NCBI RefSeq assembly: GCF_900105835.1
Contig: NZ_LT629783.1
Span: 3,680,501-3,744,500 of the forward strand
Length of the DNA stretch: 64,000 nt
DNA from: Pseudomonas fragi
GTDB taxonomy: Bacteria > Pseudomonadota > Gammaproteobacteria > Pseudomonadales > Pseudomonadaceae
Direction of reading: 5' to 3'
Each line of letters begins with the position of its first letter. Position 1 is the stretch's first letter. The position numbers and the translations under genes are program-made. The notes under the pieces were generated by a model, which made no database searches, was not told the origin of the DNA, and was given only the letters and a program-made list of their open reading frames with translations. Positions 8,108 to 14,839 of this stretch are shown here, one piece after another.

Positions 8108-8728
8108 TTATTTTCTTCGAATTACAAAGTAGAGTGGTCTAAAACGCCATGTTTGAGAAAGAAACATAAAGTGACTCGGCGGTGAGTCATCGGCGAGTTT
8201 TGGAAGTTCGCGCATGATGGACGTTACTTCTGCCCAGTCGAGGACGCGACTGTTGGCAATGCTAGAAATAATCGTTGAATGGTTTGTCGGCTGTATTTGA
8301 CCATGAAATTTATTAAGCTTTAGCTCCTTATTAATCTCGCAAATAAACCGTAGATCGTCTTCAAGTTTCACCTGGCTGATGTCAAACCAAAGCGATTCGG
8401 CTAGAGATTGTTTAAATATATTGTTAGTCAGGGAGATCCCGCATAAGGTTTGAATACCTAATTCAGACGCGCATTTTGCTACTCGAAAAAGTCTTTGGTT
8501 GATTTTTCCCTCAATTATTAAGCTTTCTGCTGCATTGATTTTTGGACGTCTTGCAAAAAATGCAACTAGATGAAAGCTCTCTCCATGTAAGGACTCAAAC
8601 GCTACGTGTGTGTCTTCTCGTCGTGCTGAAAAATATATTGGAACAGCGTCGCCAAGAGGTTCTATGAGAGTCAAGAATTTTGGGGTCAGGGTATATTCGG
8701 CAGTTCTTTCAGAATAGAAGCTTGGCAA
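8108..8728 (-). CDS. Hypothetical protein in the position usually held by a relaxase gene
   Basis: Protein of 206 residues that I do not recognise. It begins with TTG at 8728; this start is supported by a strong GAGGAG ribosome site four to five bases upstream. The sequence has no membrane segment, HTH or relaxase HUH motif. Its C-terminal part is rich in aromatic residues and arginine (FMFLSQTWRFRPLYFVIRRK). It follows the mobC-like gene by about 96 bases on the same strand, where MOBP relaxases are normally found. The 273 bases downstream, to 7835, hold no gene that I can see. Confidence 0.65.
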   Translation of the reverse strand: MPSFYSERTAEYTLTPKFLTLIEPLGDAVPIYFSARREDTHVAFESLHGESFHLVAFFARRPKINAAESLIIEGKINQRLFRVAKCASELGIQTLCGISLTNNIFKQSLAESLWFDISQVKLEDDLRFICEINKELKLNKFHGQIQPTNHSTIISSIANSRVLDWAEVTSIMRELPKLADDSPPSHFMFLSQTWRFRPLYFVIRRK

Positions 8729-8824
8729 TTTGCTCTCCTCGATGGGGATTAAGTTAATACTTTTGAGTATTGCGCGTGATGCGTCCTATTAACCTGCCGC
8801 AGCTCTACCTCTACAACCGGACTC

Positions 8825-9397
8825 TTAGGTGATCTTCCATCGGCTCAGACTGGCATCCTGGAGTTCAGAAACCAATTCGGTATGACTATAGATATAATTA
8901 GAAAGATTCTTTATTTCAGCCGCAGAGATTTTCTGTGTACCGCCTTCATTTAGTTTTTTTGCAATTTGATTCAGATTTCTACCAATGGCCCGAAGCTGTC
9001 CCGACGAGTCCCAGAGGGCCTTCGTCGTCTCCATCGTGAATTGGGGCTGGTTAGTCAAACTGGCTCGAACGCAATTGATTACCCAGCGCTGAGGAGAGCA
9101 TCCCTCGACCTCTGAGCGTGCCACGATCTCGCGGTGCTCACTCGGTGTGAATCGAGCTTCAAGCCTTTGTTTTGGACCTTCGTCGGGTTCGCCTGCGATT
9201 TGCCCTGATATCCAACTATGAACGTCTGGGGGCATTTCATCTTTGATGACGTAGCGCATCAGCGCTCGGATCAAGCCGTGCTGGGAGCTACCCTTTTTCT
9301 CGCAGTGCGCTTCCCACTCTGATTTCAACTCAGCCGGTATGCGTACCCTGTAAACGGCGCTATCCCTTGTGGCGCCGATGCTAGCTTTGCGCGGCAT
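8825..9397 (-). CDS. mobC: MobC/TraJ-like relaxosome accessory protein
   Basis: Protein of 190 residues. The C-terminal segment around ALWDSSGQLRAIGRNLNQIA and KLNEG is the MobC-family motif of plasmid mobilization proteins that bind the origin of transfer and help the relaxase nick it. The N-terminal third (VYRVRIPAELKSEWEAHCEK) looks like a ribbon-helix-helix DNA-binding region. I chose ATG 9397 rather than 9403 because GAGGA ends immediately before 9403, giving the normal spacing only to 9397. The oriT-like repeat at 9463-9611 lies directly upstream. No relaxase gene follows. Confidence 0.8.
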   Translation of the reverse strand: MPRKASIGATRDSAVYRVRIPAELKSEWEAHCEKKGSSQHGLIRALMRYVIKDEMPPDVHSWISGQIAGEPDEGPKQRLEARFTPSEHREIVARSEVEGCSPQRWVINCVRASLTNQPQFTMETTKALWDSSGQLRAIGRNLNQIAKKLNEGGTQKISAAEIKNLSNYIYSHTELVSELQDASLSRWKIT

Positions 9398-9462
9398 GTG
9401 CATTCCTCATTCGGTATCAACAACTGACCATATCCGTAGTGAACCACAATTTACCGGTGAAC

Positions 9463-9611
9463 GCCTATCCTGCACTAGATCTCCATAGGCCTCAGTACTT
9501 GTTCATGAACAAGAGATCTGCTGCTACGGGAGTGCTTTGTCATACGCTTACCCGGCGATTTGCCTATCCTGCATTAGATCTCCATTCATTTTCCCCTTGT
9601 TCATGAACAAG
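9463..9611 (+). other. Candidate origin of transfer: duplicated IncP-like nic plus palindrome
   Basis: Two repeat units, 9463-9513 and 9562-9611. Each begins with GCCTATCCTGC, which contains the TATCCTG|C nic core known for IncP/MOBP origins of transfer, continues with an almost identical AGATCTCCAT block, and ends with the 16-base perfect palindrome CTTGTTCATGAACAAG (9498-9513 and 9596-9611). The linkers of 10-11 bases differ in sequence. The position just upstream of a MobC-like gene supports oriT function. The palindrome may be the binding site of the RHH protein and may also regulate its promoter. Confidence 0.7.
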
Positions 9612-9624
9612 CTTTCCGCACAAC

Positions 9625-9915
9625 TCATTGCGTTCCGGATAGCTGAAAGTCGTCGCTGTCAGGACGCATCTTCTGCGAGAGCATCACAAATTCATTCAGG
9701 TCGATTTCGCCAGAGATGTAACGCTGACCAAGGTGTTTTATTTCTTCTGAGGTTTCGAATCCAGAAAGGCCGATGGATGCGGTGGCAAATGCGACAGCTT
9801 TCTTACGCTCGCTCTGCTCTGCCTCAGAAATCTGATGCTCCGGTCCCTTAGTATCAACGGCTTCAATTTCGTTGCTTCCTTGGTGCTGCGTTTGCTCTTG
9901 GTTGTTTGAGGTCAT
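9625..9915 (-). CDS. VbhA-like antitoxin family protein, no Fic partner
   Basis: Protein of 96 residues. Its second half (SIGLSGFETSEE, then RYISGEIDLNEFV) follows the VbhA antitoxin pattern, which is found in conjugative plasmids and normally blocks a Fic toxin through an S/T-xxx-E-G/N motif. Here the corresponding residues read S-I-G-L-S-G, so the inhibitory Glu is replaced by Ser. No Fic gene lies in the element; the chromosomal Fic gene at 3116-4282 has its own inhibitory motif. The gene sits between the oriT-like repeat and the structured region, among transfer genes. It may have a transfer-related role instead. Confidence 0.72.
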   Translation of the reverse strand: MTSNNQEQTQHQGSNEIEAVDTKGPEHQISEAEQSERKKAVAFATASIGLSGFETSEEIKHLGQRYISGEIDLNEFVMLSQKMRPDSDDFQLSGTQ

Positions 9916-10591
9916 GCGGATTTCTCGCTGCTTGGCTGAACGCGGGATCGCGTTAGCGCCATGTCTGTGGTGCGTAGCAAAGTAGCAAGGTTTTTGCTGG
10001 ATGTGGTGTCAAGGGCGGCACCGCAAGCCGCATGCGGAGCGAAGCCGAAGGCGAGCACCGAACGGGTGAGGATGCCGGGCGTAGCCGGACCCTTGATGCC
10101 ACAGTAAGCACTGAGCCTATGGCAAGAGGGAGGTCAAGGGCTCTGCCCGCCGTACCTGCCCCCGCAGCCAGTCCGGCAAGTTCGGACACGGGATGCAACC
10201 GAAGGGGTTGCCCAAGCAACGCGCGGAGTTTTCGTAGTCGTTTTGCATTCGTTTTCAGTGGGTTGTGTGTCCGGGGCGGGTTCAATGCGCCTTATGACTG
10301 AACATGAATCAGAGGCGCGCTGAAACTGTCTTGTTTTTGTTATTAATCGTTTATTTACAATCGGTTAACGTGTTTGAGAATTGCCCATCCCCCCGCCCTT
10401 CCCGCGAGCGGGAAGGGAGCGAGTCGCCCTCTGTCGTCAAGGGTGCAGGGGAGGCCTACGGCCTTGATCCCCTGCGCCCATGACTTGAGCGTTGGTCGCT
10501 TCTGCCGCGTCAAGGGGCCGGGTCCTCGTCGCTTCGCTCCTGCGGGCCGCACCAACCCCTTGACCCGTCATACGCTTTTTGAAAGTGCTCA
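9916..10591. other. GC-rich structured intergenic region of the element
   Basis: About 670 bases with no credible gene; the long frames on both strands are proline/arginine-rich and have no family features. Several inverted repeats are visible: CCCTTCCCGC/GCGGGAAGGG at about 10397-10418, GCAGGGG...CCCCTGC at about 10446-10478 with an inner AGGCC/GGCCT arm, and a long-range GTCAAGGGG...CCCCTTGAC at about 10509-10564. Base composition is much richer in GC than the genes around it. Candidates are an origin of replication, a structured RNA or a remnant of plasmid backbone. Confidence 0.5.
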
Positions 10592-10618
10592 GAAAAAGAC
10601 CTCGCCGAAGCGAGGTCT
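10592..10618 (-). terminator. Intrinsic terminator after virB6
   Basis: Hairpin AGACCTCGC-CGAA-GCGAGGTCT followed by five T on the minus strand, about 20 bases after the virB6 stop codon. It would end the transcript of the three-gene transfer cassette. Confidence 0.85.
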
Positions 10619-10638
10619 GATCAGCCGTGGGTCAGTGG

Positions 10639-11715
10639 CTACTGATTTACTTTGCCCCCAGTTGCACTTCCCCAATTTTTGCCCATGTTCTGCATGACGT
10701 GCTGTCGGTACGCTGGATTCCAGGCTGTGTTCCCAGCCGCGAGGTGGTTCAGTCTTCCAGCTGTGACCATCTGGCCCGACTGCATGTCACGGCGCGTTGA
10801 CTGTCTGTTGAGGCCCTTTGTGATTGGTGCCATGGCGCCGTTTGCGATTCCGCGCAAGGTCAGTGCCGCACTCGATATACCTCCTGCAAGGCCTCCTGCA
10901 ACGCCATGAGCTTGATACATCATGTAAAGCACGACGATGGTAGTAACTAATAGCTCCAGGAACGTAGCGATTGGGTAGTCGCCTGGGGTCGCCAATATGC
11001 TGGCAGTTATCGAGGAAAAGTATTTGATCCCAAAGCTAAGAACCGTACTAACCAGTGCCGTCTGCATGATGTACGTGATGACCTGGGCAAACCAGCTATC
11101 GAACCATTTGGACGTGAACTGTCCGAACAGCAGCATCATGATGAAGACTGGCCCGATTCCGAGCATCACCGAAAGCATTCCTTTTGCTACAACAATCATG
11201 GCACCTGCTGGAACTGCGATGAGCAGCGTAGCGGTGTAGACGACGAGGGCGTTCAGGGCATCCCAAATTATCATCCCAATTTCGTAGGAGTGGCGTTGTC
11301 CCATTTTCGACAACATATCTGCACCGATCTGCCAGCCGTCCGACATTGCCTTGTCGATGACCTGGAAAACCGAGTCTGAGATTGATGGATCACTCGTCGC
11401 TGTGAAAGCGGCCGTTACTCCTGTTTCAAGCCCCCTCAACGCCTCTACTACCCATGACATGTACGTGTCGGCGTTCATGGCCAGGCCGCTGATAAGCAGG
11501 AACTTTCCGCAGGTTTTGAGAAAGTGAGAGGCCGACTGCTCAATTGTTCCGGTGATCATCATGTAGCCGACCATCGTCAAATATAGCGTCCCGCCTATCG
11601 TGACGGTGAGCGTGAAATCCTCAATCACTCGGCTCGAAGTAATGCTGATAAACGTATGGAGGGTTTGATCCATTGACCCTCCGATCCATTCAAATATTCC
11701 TGTTTTGGTCGCCAT
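10639..11715 (-). CDS. VirB6-type inner-membrane T4SS channel protein
   Basis: Polytopic membrane protein of 358 residues with at least five hydrophobic segments (for example TLTVTIGGTLYLTMVGYMM near 35-55, LVVYTATLLIAVPAGAMIVV near 160-180, LLVTTIVVLYMMYQAHGVAG near 260-280) and a hydrophilic C-terminal tail, the VirB6/TrbL layout. VirB6 proteins form part of the conjugation channel. It is third in a tight cassette: the gap to eexN is two bases. No other T4SS subunit is encoded in the element, which is unusual because VirB6 cannot work alone. A terminator follows directly. Confidence 0.82.
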   Translation of the reverse strand: MATKTGIFEWIGGSMDQTLHTFISITSSRVIEDFTLTVTIGGTLYLTMVGYMMITGTIEQSASHFLKTCGKFLLISGLAMNADTYMSWVVEALRGLETGVTAAFTATSDPSISDSVFQVIDKAMSDGWQIGADMLSKMGQRHSYEIGMIIWDALNALVVYTATLLIAVPAGAMIVVAKGMLSVMLGIGPVFIMMLLFGQFTSKWFDSWFAQVITYIMQTALVSTVLSFGIKYFSSITASILATPGDYPIATFLELLVTTIVVLYMMYQAHGVAGGLAGGISSAALTLRGIANGAMAPITKGLNRQSTRRDMQSGQMVTAGRLNHLAAGNTAWNPAYRQHVMQNMGKNWGSATGGKVNQ

Positions 11716-11717
11716 GT

Positions 11718-11990
11718 CTATTTTCCCTGAGAAGAGAAATTCGTGGGTTCACGCTGCTTGTACTCCCGGTTCTCAAGCACCAATGCGTTTGCGGCGGTTT
11801 TCGCGTTGACGCAGTTCGGTGTCAGAGCAAGCTCGCCGGGATTGGCGTTACACCTTTCCAAAACCTTCAGTCGTTCAGGCGAGTTTGCTTTGTACCAATC
11901 AACCGTCTGCACGGGCTCTTGTTTGCCACAGCCTGAGAGGATGGCGGTGACGATCATTAGGGTCACGGGCGTAGTCAGGAGAGATTTCAT
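11718..11990 (-). CDS. EexN-family entry-exclusion lipoprotein
   Basis: Protein of 90 residues with a lipoprotein signal peptide ending in the lipobox LSGC (about residues 18-21) and the EexN signature DWYKANSPERLKVLERC, then NPGELALTPNCVNA with paired Cys. Proteins of this family sit in the donor-side envelope of cells carrying IncN/P-type elements and block redundant entry of related elements. The stop lies two bases before virB6 and the start overlaps the upstream membrane-protein gene by four bases, so the three are translationally coupled. Confidence 0.85.
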   Translation of the reverse strand: MKSLLTTPVTLMIVTAILSGCGKQEPVQTVDWYKANSPERLKVLERCNANPGELALTPNCVNAKTAANALVLENREYKQREPTNFSSQGK

Positions 11991-12469
11991 TTTCCGTCCT
12001 TGGATTGAATGACGTTGAGGGTCCGTTCAGCGTGAATTGACTTTGTGTGTTGGTTTACGTGGGCATGGGCGCTATAGCCTAGCTCAGTGGAATCGATAAT
12101 TTGCAGCGCTGCTATGGTTCGTAGAACGCTTTCCCTTGTACCTGCCCAGCTTCCTGCAAGTCGATCAAGGGTGTTATGCAGGACGGCAACTGAGGCACCT
12201 AGGCTACCAACTGCCAAGACGACGCCCAGTAGGGGGGGCATAGGTTCTGATTGCCTGGGAAGGGTTATGCCAAACAAGTCAATGAGCGCCATAGAGACAG
12301 GCACCAGTGCAAGGACCGCCGCCATGATGTCGCGTTGTAGCAGCGTGGGTGCGCGTTGGGAGAGTTCGCGCATAAACCCCATGCTATTAGCGCAGATCCA
12401 AAATCTACGGATGGATATGATCAAGAATGCGCTCAGGACGAGCATGGGTAAGTAAGCATATGAAATCAT
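11987..12469 (-). CDS. Small membrane protein of the transfer cassette
   Basis: Protein of 160 residues with three hydrophobic segments (about 4-22, 47-66, 80-97) and a hydrophilic C-terminal tail rich in His, Thr and Lys. I do not recognise the family. It overlaps eexN by four bases (ATGA) and leads the eexN-virB6 cassette, so a role in exclusion or channel assembly is likely but unproven. Confidence 0.7.
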   Translation of the reverse strand: MISYAYLPMLVLSAFLIISIRRFWICANSMGFMRELSQRAPTLLQRDIMAAVLALVPVSMALIDLFGITLPRQSEPMPPLLGVVLAVGSLGASVAVLHNTLDRLAGSWAGTRESVLRTIAALQIIDSTELGYSAHAHVNQHTKSIHAERTLNVIQSKDGK

Positions 12470-12765
12470 GGTATTGCTCCTCAGATTATAGGCAAACGCA
12501 GAGCTGTCCGGCGACTCTTCTCATTGAGCTGCTGGTTCCGCCAGATAGGGGTTAATTAAGTCACGTATCTAGTGCACTTTGAGAGCATCTAAAGGATGTG
12601 GTCTATACGGCGCATCTTTCCGCAGATTGTCGTTGGTCCCTACTATTGAGCTTCTATTCCCACCGGTCAGAGACTTTACTTTCAGTCCCAGCATCCCGGA
12701 TGCGTTAGCCAATTTGAAGTATAAATAAAACGGTGATCGTTATTTTTAAGTGGAATGCCAGTGCC
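12470..12765. other. Intergenic region upstream of the transfer cassette
   Basis: About 296 bases with no gene that I can support. It should contain the promoter for the leftward cassette starting at 12469 and the end of the replication-gene transcript. No clear terminator or repeat is seen. Confidence 0.4.
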
Positions 12766-13023
12766 TCAGCGGTACCAATGTTTTGTATGTAAAATAATTT
12801 TTTCCGAGATGTAAGGAATGTTTGCAAGTTCGTCTAGCACCATTTTAATAGTCCTAAAATAGTGAGGGCGATTATGCTCGCCTGTTATCAAGTGCTCAGA
12901 AACCCCATCAGTAACAGTCATTGAAAACCCTCTTGATGCGTGAATGTGTAGAACGACCTGGACGTTTCCGGGTCTATCAAGGCTGTCACAAAAGTCGTCG
13001 AGTTCTTTGAGTTGTAGTGCCAT
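12766..13023 (-). CDS. Small hypothetical protein
   Basis: Protein of 85 residues with no recognised family, signal peptide or membrane segment. It starts two bases after the stop of the replication-type gene on the same strand, which suggests one transcript. The composition (acidic N-terminus, basic and aromatic C-terminus) is that of a soluble small protein. A replication or copy-control accessory role is possible from its position only. Confidence 0.55.
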   Translation of the reverse strand: MALQLKELDDFCDSLDRPGNVQVVLHIHASRGFSMTVTDGVSEHLITGEHNRPHYFRTIKMVLDELANIPYISEKIILHTKHWYR

Positions 13024-13025
13024 GC

Positions 13026-13985
13026 TTAGCTACTTTTACTGTAGCCAAGATTGGCTAGCACGGATGATACATTTCTAAGGCCATTTGAGTCGTTGTCTGT
13101 TGGCAGTCTATTGATATATGTTTCTTCTGTAAATTGGAGCTGTGTTCTTTCCTGTTTGATCCCTTTTCCCGCCGAGGTGAGCTTGAAAATACCTAGCTCG
13201 TGATTTTTCATAACTCCAGATAGCCACTGGATAGCACCTTTTTCAATCTTGTTATGGTTCATTGCAGCGGCCATTTCATCCAGAATGTCCTGTGCCTCAG
13301 TTGTAGTGATTTTTTCAAGCTGTTTTTTTACTATCAAAAGCTCTTGTTCTTTCAGCTTTGGCGGAAAATAAAGCGTCTCATTTTTTGAGGTGGTGCTGTT
13401 AGTTGTTGTATTTATACTTTTACAAGTATTGTTATCGTTACTGTTACCGTCCGAGGTATCGATAGGGCTTTGATAGGGTGTCGATACCCTATCGCTAGGC
13501 TCTGGATCAGGGGGGAGGTCGCTGCCCAGTGAAAACTCATCAATCAAAATTTTTCCTGGGTCTTTACTGTCCTTGGGGTCCCGGTATTCATGAAGTTGTG
13601 TCAAAAGATCGTCTAGATAATCCATCGTCCAGCTGATTGGCATCGCGCGGATCTGCTTCATCGTTTTTTTACAAAGCGTGGGTCCCATTGCGACCTTGGG
13701 GTGATGGTGCTCCCACCATATGCGCACCTACACAAAACATGTATCCGCGTCGTATTTTATAAACCCACCTTCTGCAAGCCGTCTCAGGACTGGCAAAAAT
13801 TGGGACTCCGTATCCCAGCCTACTTCCGCAGCAGCGATCCTCGGGGTTATTGCGTAGCATCCAATTATGTTGCTTGCCGGGCATGTTAGTAGATAAAAAA
13901 GTGCGAAGCGGTCTTCGATTGTGCATCTGGACATTTTCGGGGAGCTCCAGAAGCGCTGATCATTGATGGTGCGTTGTCTGCCCAT
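13026..13985 (-). pseudogene. Replication-initiator-like gene interrupted by an in-frame TAG
   Basis: One reading frame of 319 codons is split by a single amber codon at 13728-13730. The first part (85 residues) has the winged-helix pattern of plasmid and phage O-like replication proteins (RFALFYLLTCPASNIIGCYA, EVGWD, LAEGGFIKYD). The second part continues in the same frame with RIWWEHHHP, a Ser/Thr/Asn-rich linker and a helical C-terminal region. In relatives the break point reads like V-W-V-R, so TGG to TAG is the likely change. A GTG follows the stop directly, so reinitiation, suppression or a sequencing error are alternatives to a dead gene. Confidence 0.72.
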
Positions 13986-14009
13986 TTTAGTTATTCCTAT
14001 CTAGATCTG

Positions 14010-14249
14010 TCAGGCTTTGTCGCTGTTAGGTGGTACTTCTAGATCTAGTGCTTGGATTACTTGCTGGGTGCGAAAGTAAATACGGCGACCTATACGAATC
14101 ATCGTAGGTTTAAGTTTTCTTGAAAGTTCTGTGTCTGAGTATAGAGATACCCTCAGTCCATCCACGGATCTACCTAGAAGTTCTGCAAGATCTACAAGGC
14201 GCATCAGAGTGCCAAACTTAACGACAAGATATGTTTCAGTGTCGGTCAT
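14010..14249 (-). CDS. Small HTH (excisionase/AlpA-like) DNA-binding protein
   Basis: Protein of 79 residues. The segment LMRLVDLAELLGRSVDGLR followed by TMIRIGRRIYFRTQQVIQAL resembles the MerR-like helix-turn-helix of excisionases and AlpA-type regulators (an HTH, then the RIGRRIYF wing). Such proteins direct excision or regulate element genes. It is located immediately upstream of the replication-type gene on the same strand, so it could equally be a plasmid-type copy regulator. Family assignment is approximate. Confidence 0.6.
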   Translation of the reverse strand: MTDTETYLVVKFGTLMRLVDLAELLGRSVDGLRVSLYSDTELSRKLKPTMIRIGRRIYFRTQQVIQALDLEVPPNSDKA

Positions 14250-14353
14250 GATATTTACCTTTGCGTATATTCTTCTCTGGTGGTTGATCGTGCGGTAGGG
14301 GTGAGAAGTTAGGTAATTATGAGCGTAAGTTAGTTGCTGTCAAACGTGCACTG

Positions 14354-14432
14354 GTGCTGTCATTGCCAATATATACTGTTTTGGTATTCAAGTGTAAGTG
14401 CTGGGGAGTGCCAGCGTGTAGTGTTTTGGTAT
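14354..14432. repeat. Iteron-like direct repeat upstream of the HTH and replication genes
   Basis: Two imperfect copies about 45 bases apart, 14354-14387 and 14398-14432, both starting GTGCTG, containing TGCCA and ending with the identical 11-mer TGTTTTGGTAT. The surroundings are AT-rich. Direct repeats of this kind before a replication gene are typical of binding sites for the initiator or a copy-control protein. With only two copies this is suggestive, not firm. Confidence 0.45.
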
Positions 14433-14567
14433 GCTTAGAATTTCGCCTCCCCCTAATGAAATAAGGGGGGATGGTAGCTTTCGTATTTTTTTGCGGAAAC
14501 TTTTGTATTTTTTATTTATATTTTTACTTTTTTTAATTAGCGACTGATTTTGTCTAGGAGATGCTCC

Positions 14568-14596
14568 AAAAAAAGGGCTCACTCCAGCCCTTTTTT
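14568..14596. terminator. Bidirectional intrinsic terminator
   Basis: A-run, hairpin GGGCT-CACTCC-AGCCC, then a T-run (AAAAAAAGGGCT to AGCCCTTTTTT). It separates the nuclease gene, which ends at 14840 on the minus strand, from the HTH and replication genes. A second hairpin (CCCCCT/AGGGGG) lies at about 14449-14470. The remaining bases between 14250 and 14839 show no gene. Confidence 0.8.
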
Positions 14597-14839
14597 CATC
14601 ACGCGCTTGCCAACATCACCATATGGCGAGGCACAGATAGGTGATGTCCGTTTCGAGTCGATCTACGACCCCCGTGAAGAGGTAGCTATTGGTCGATTTC
14701 TGCCTGTCACCATTGGCTAAAACCGGCCCAAATTAGCCATTCGAATTATCTAAAGAGTTGAGAGAAATTCAACCTATGTGAATTGGGAAGCGCTTAGACT
14801 TTGGATTAGCGCACTACTTGTCATAACAGTGGCGCTCCA

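Noticed and set aside
9953..10285. 110-codon minus-strand frame in the GC-rich region of the element
   Set aside because: Arg/Pro/Leu-rich translation without family features; the sequence is better explained by noncoding inverted repeats.
14388..14582. 64-codon minus-strand frame near the terminator
   Set aside because: Mostly translated A/T runs and the terminator hairpin; Lys/Ser-rich and unlikely to be a protein.
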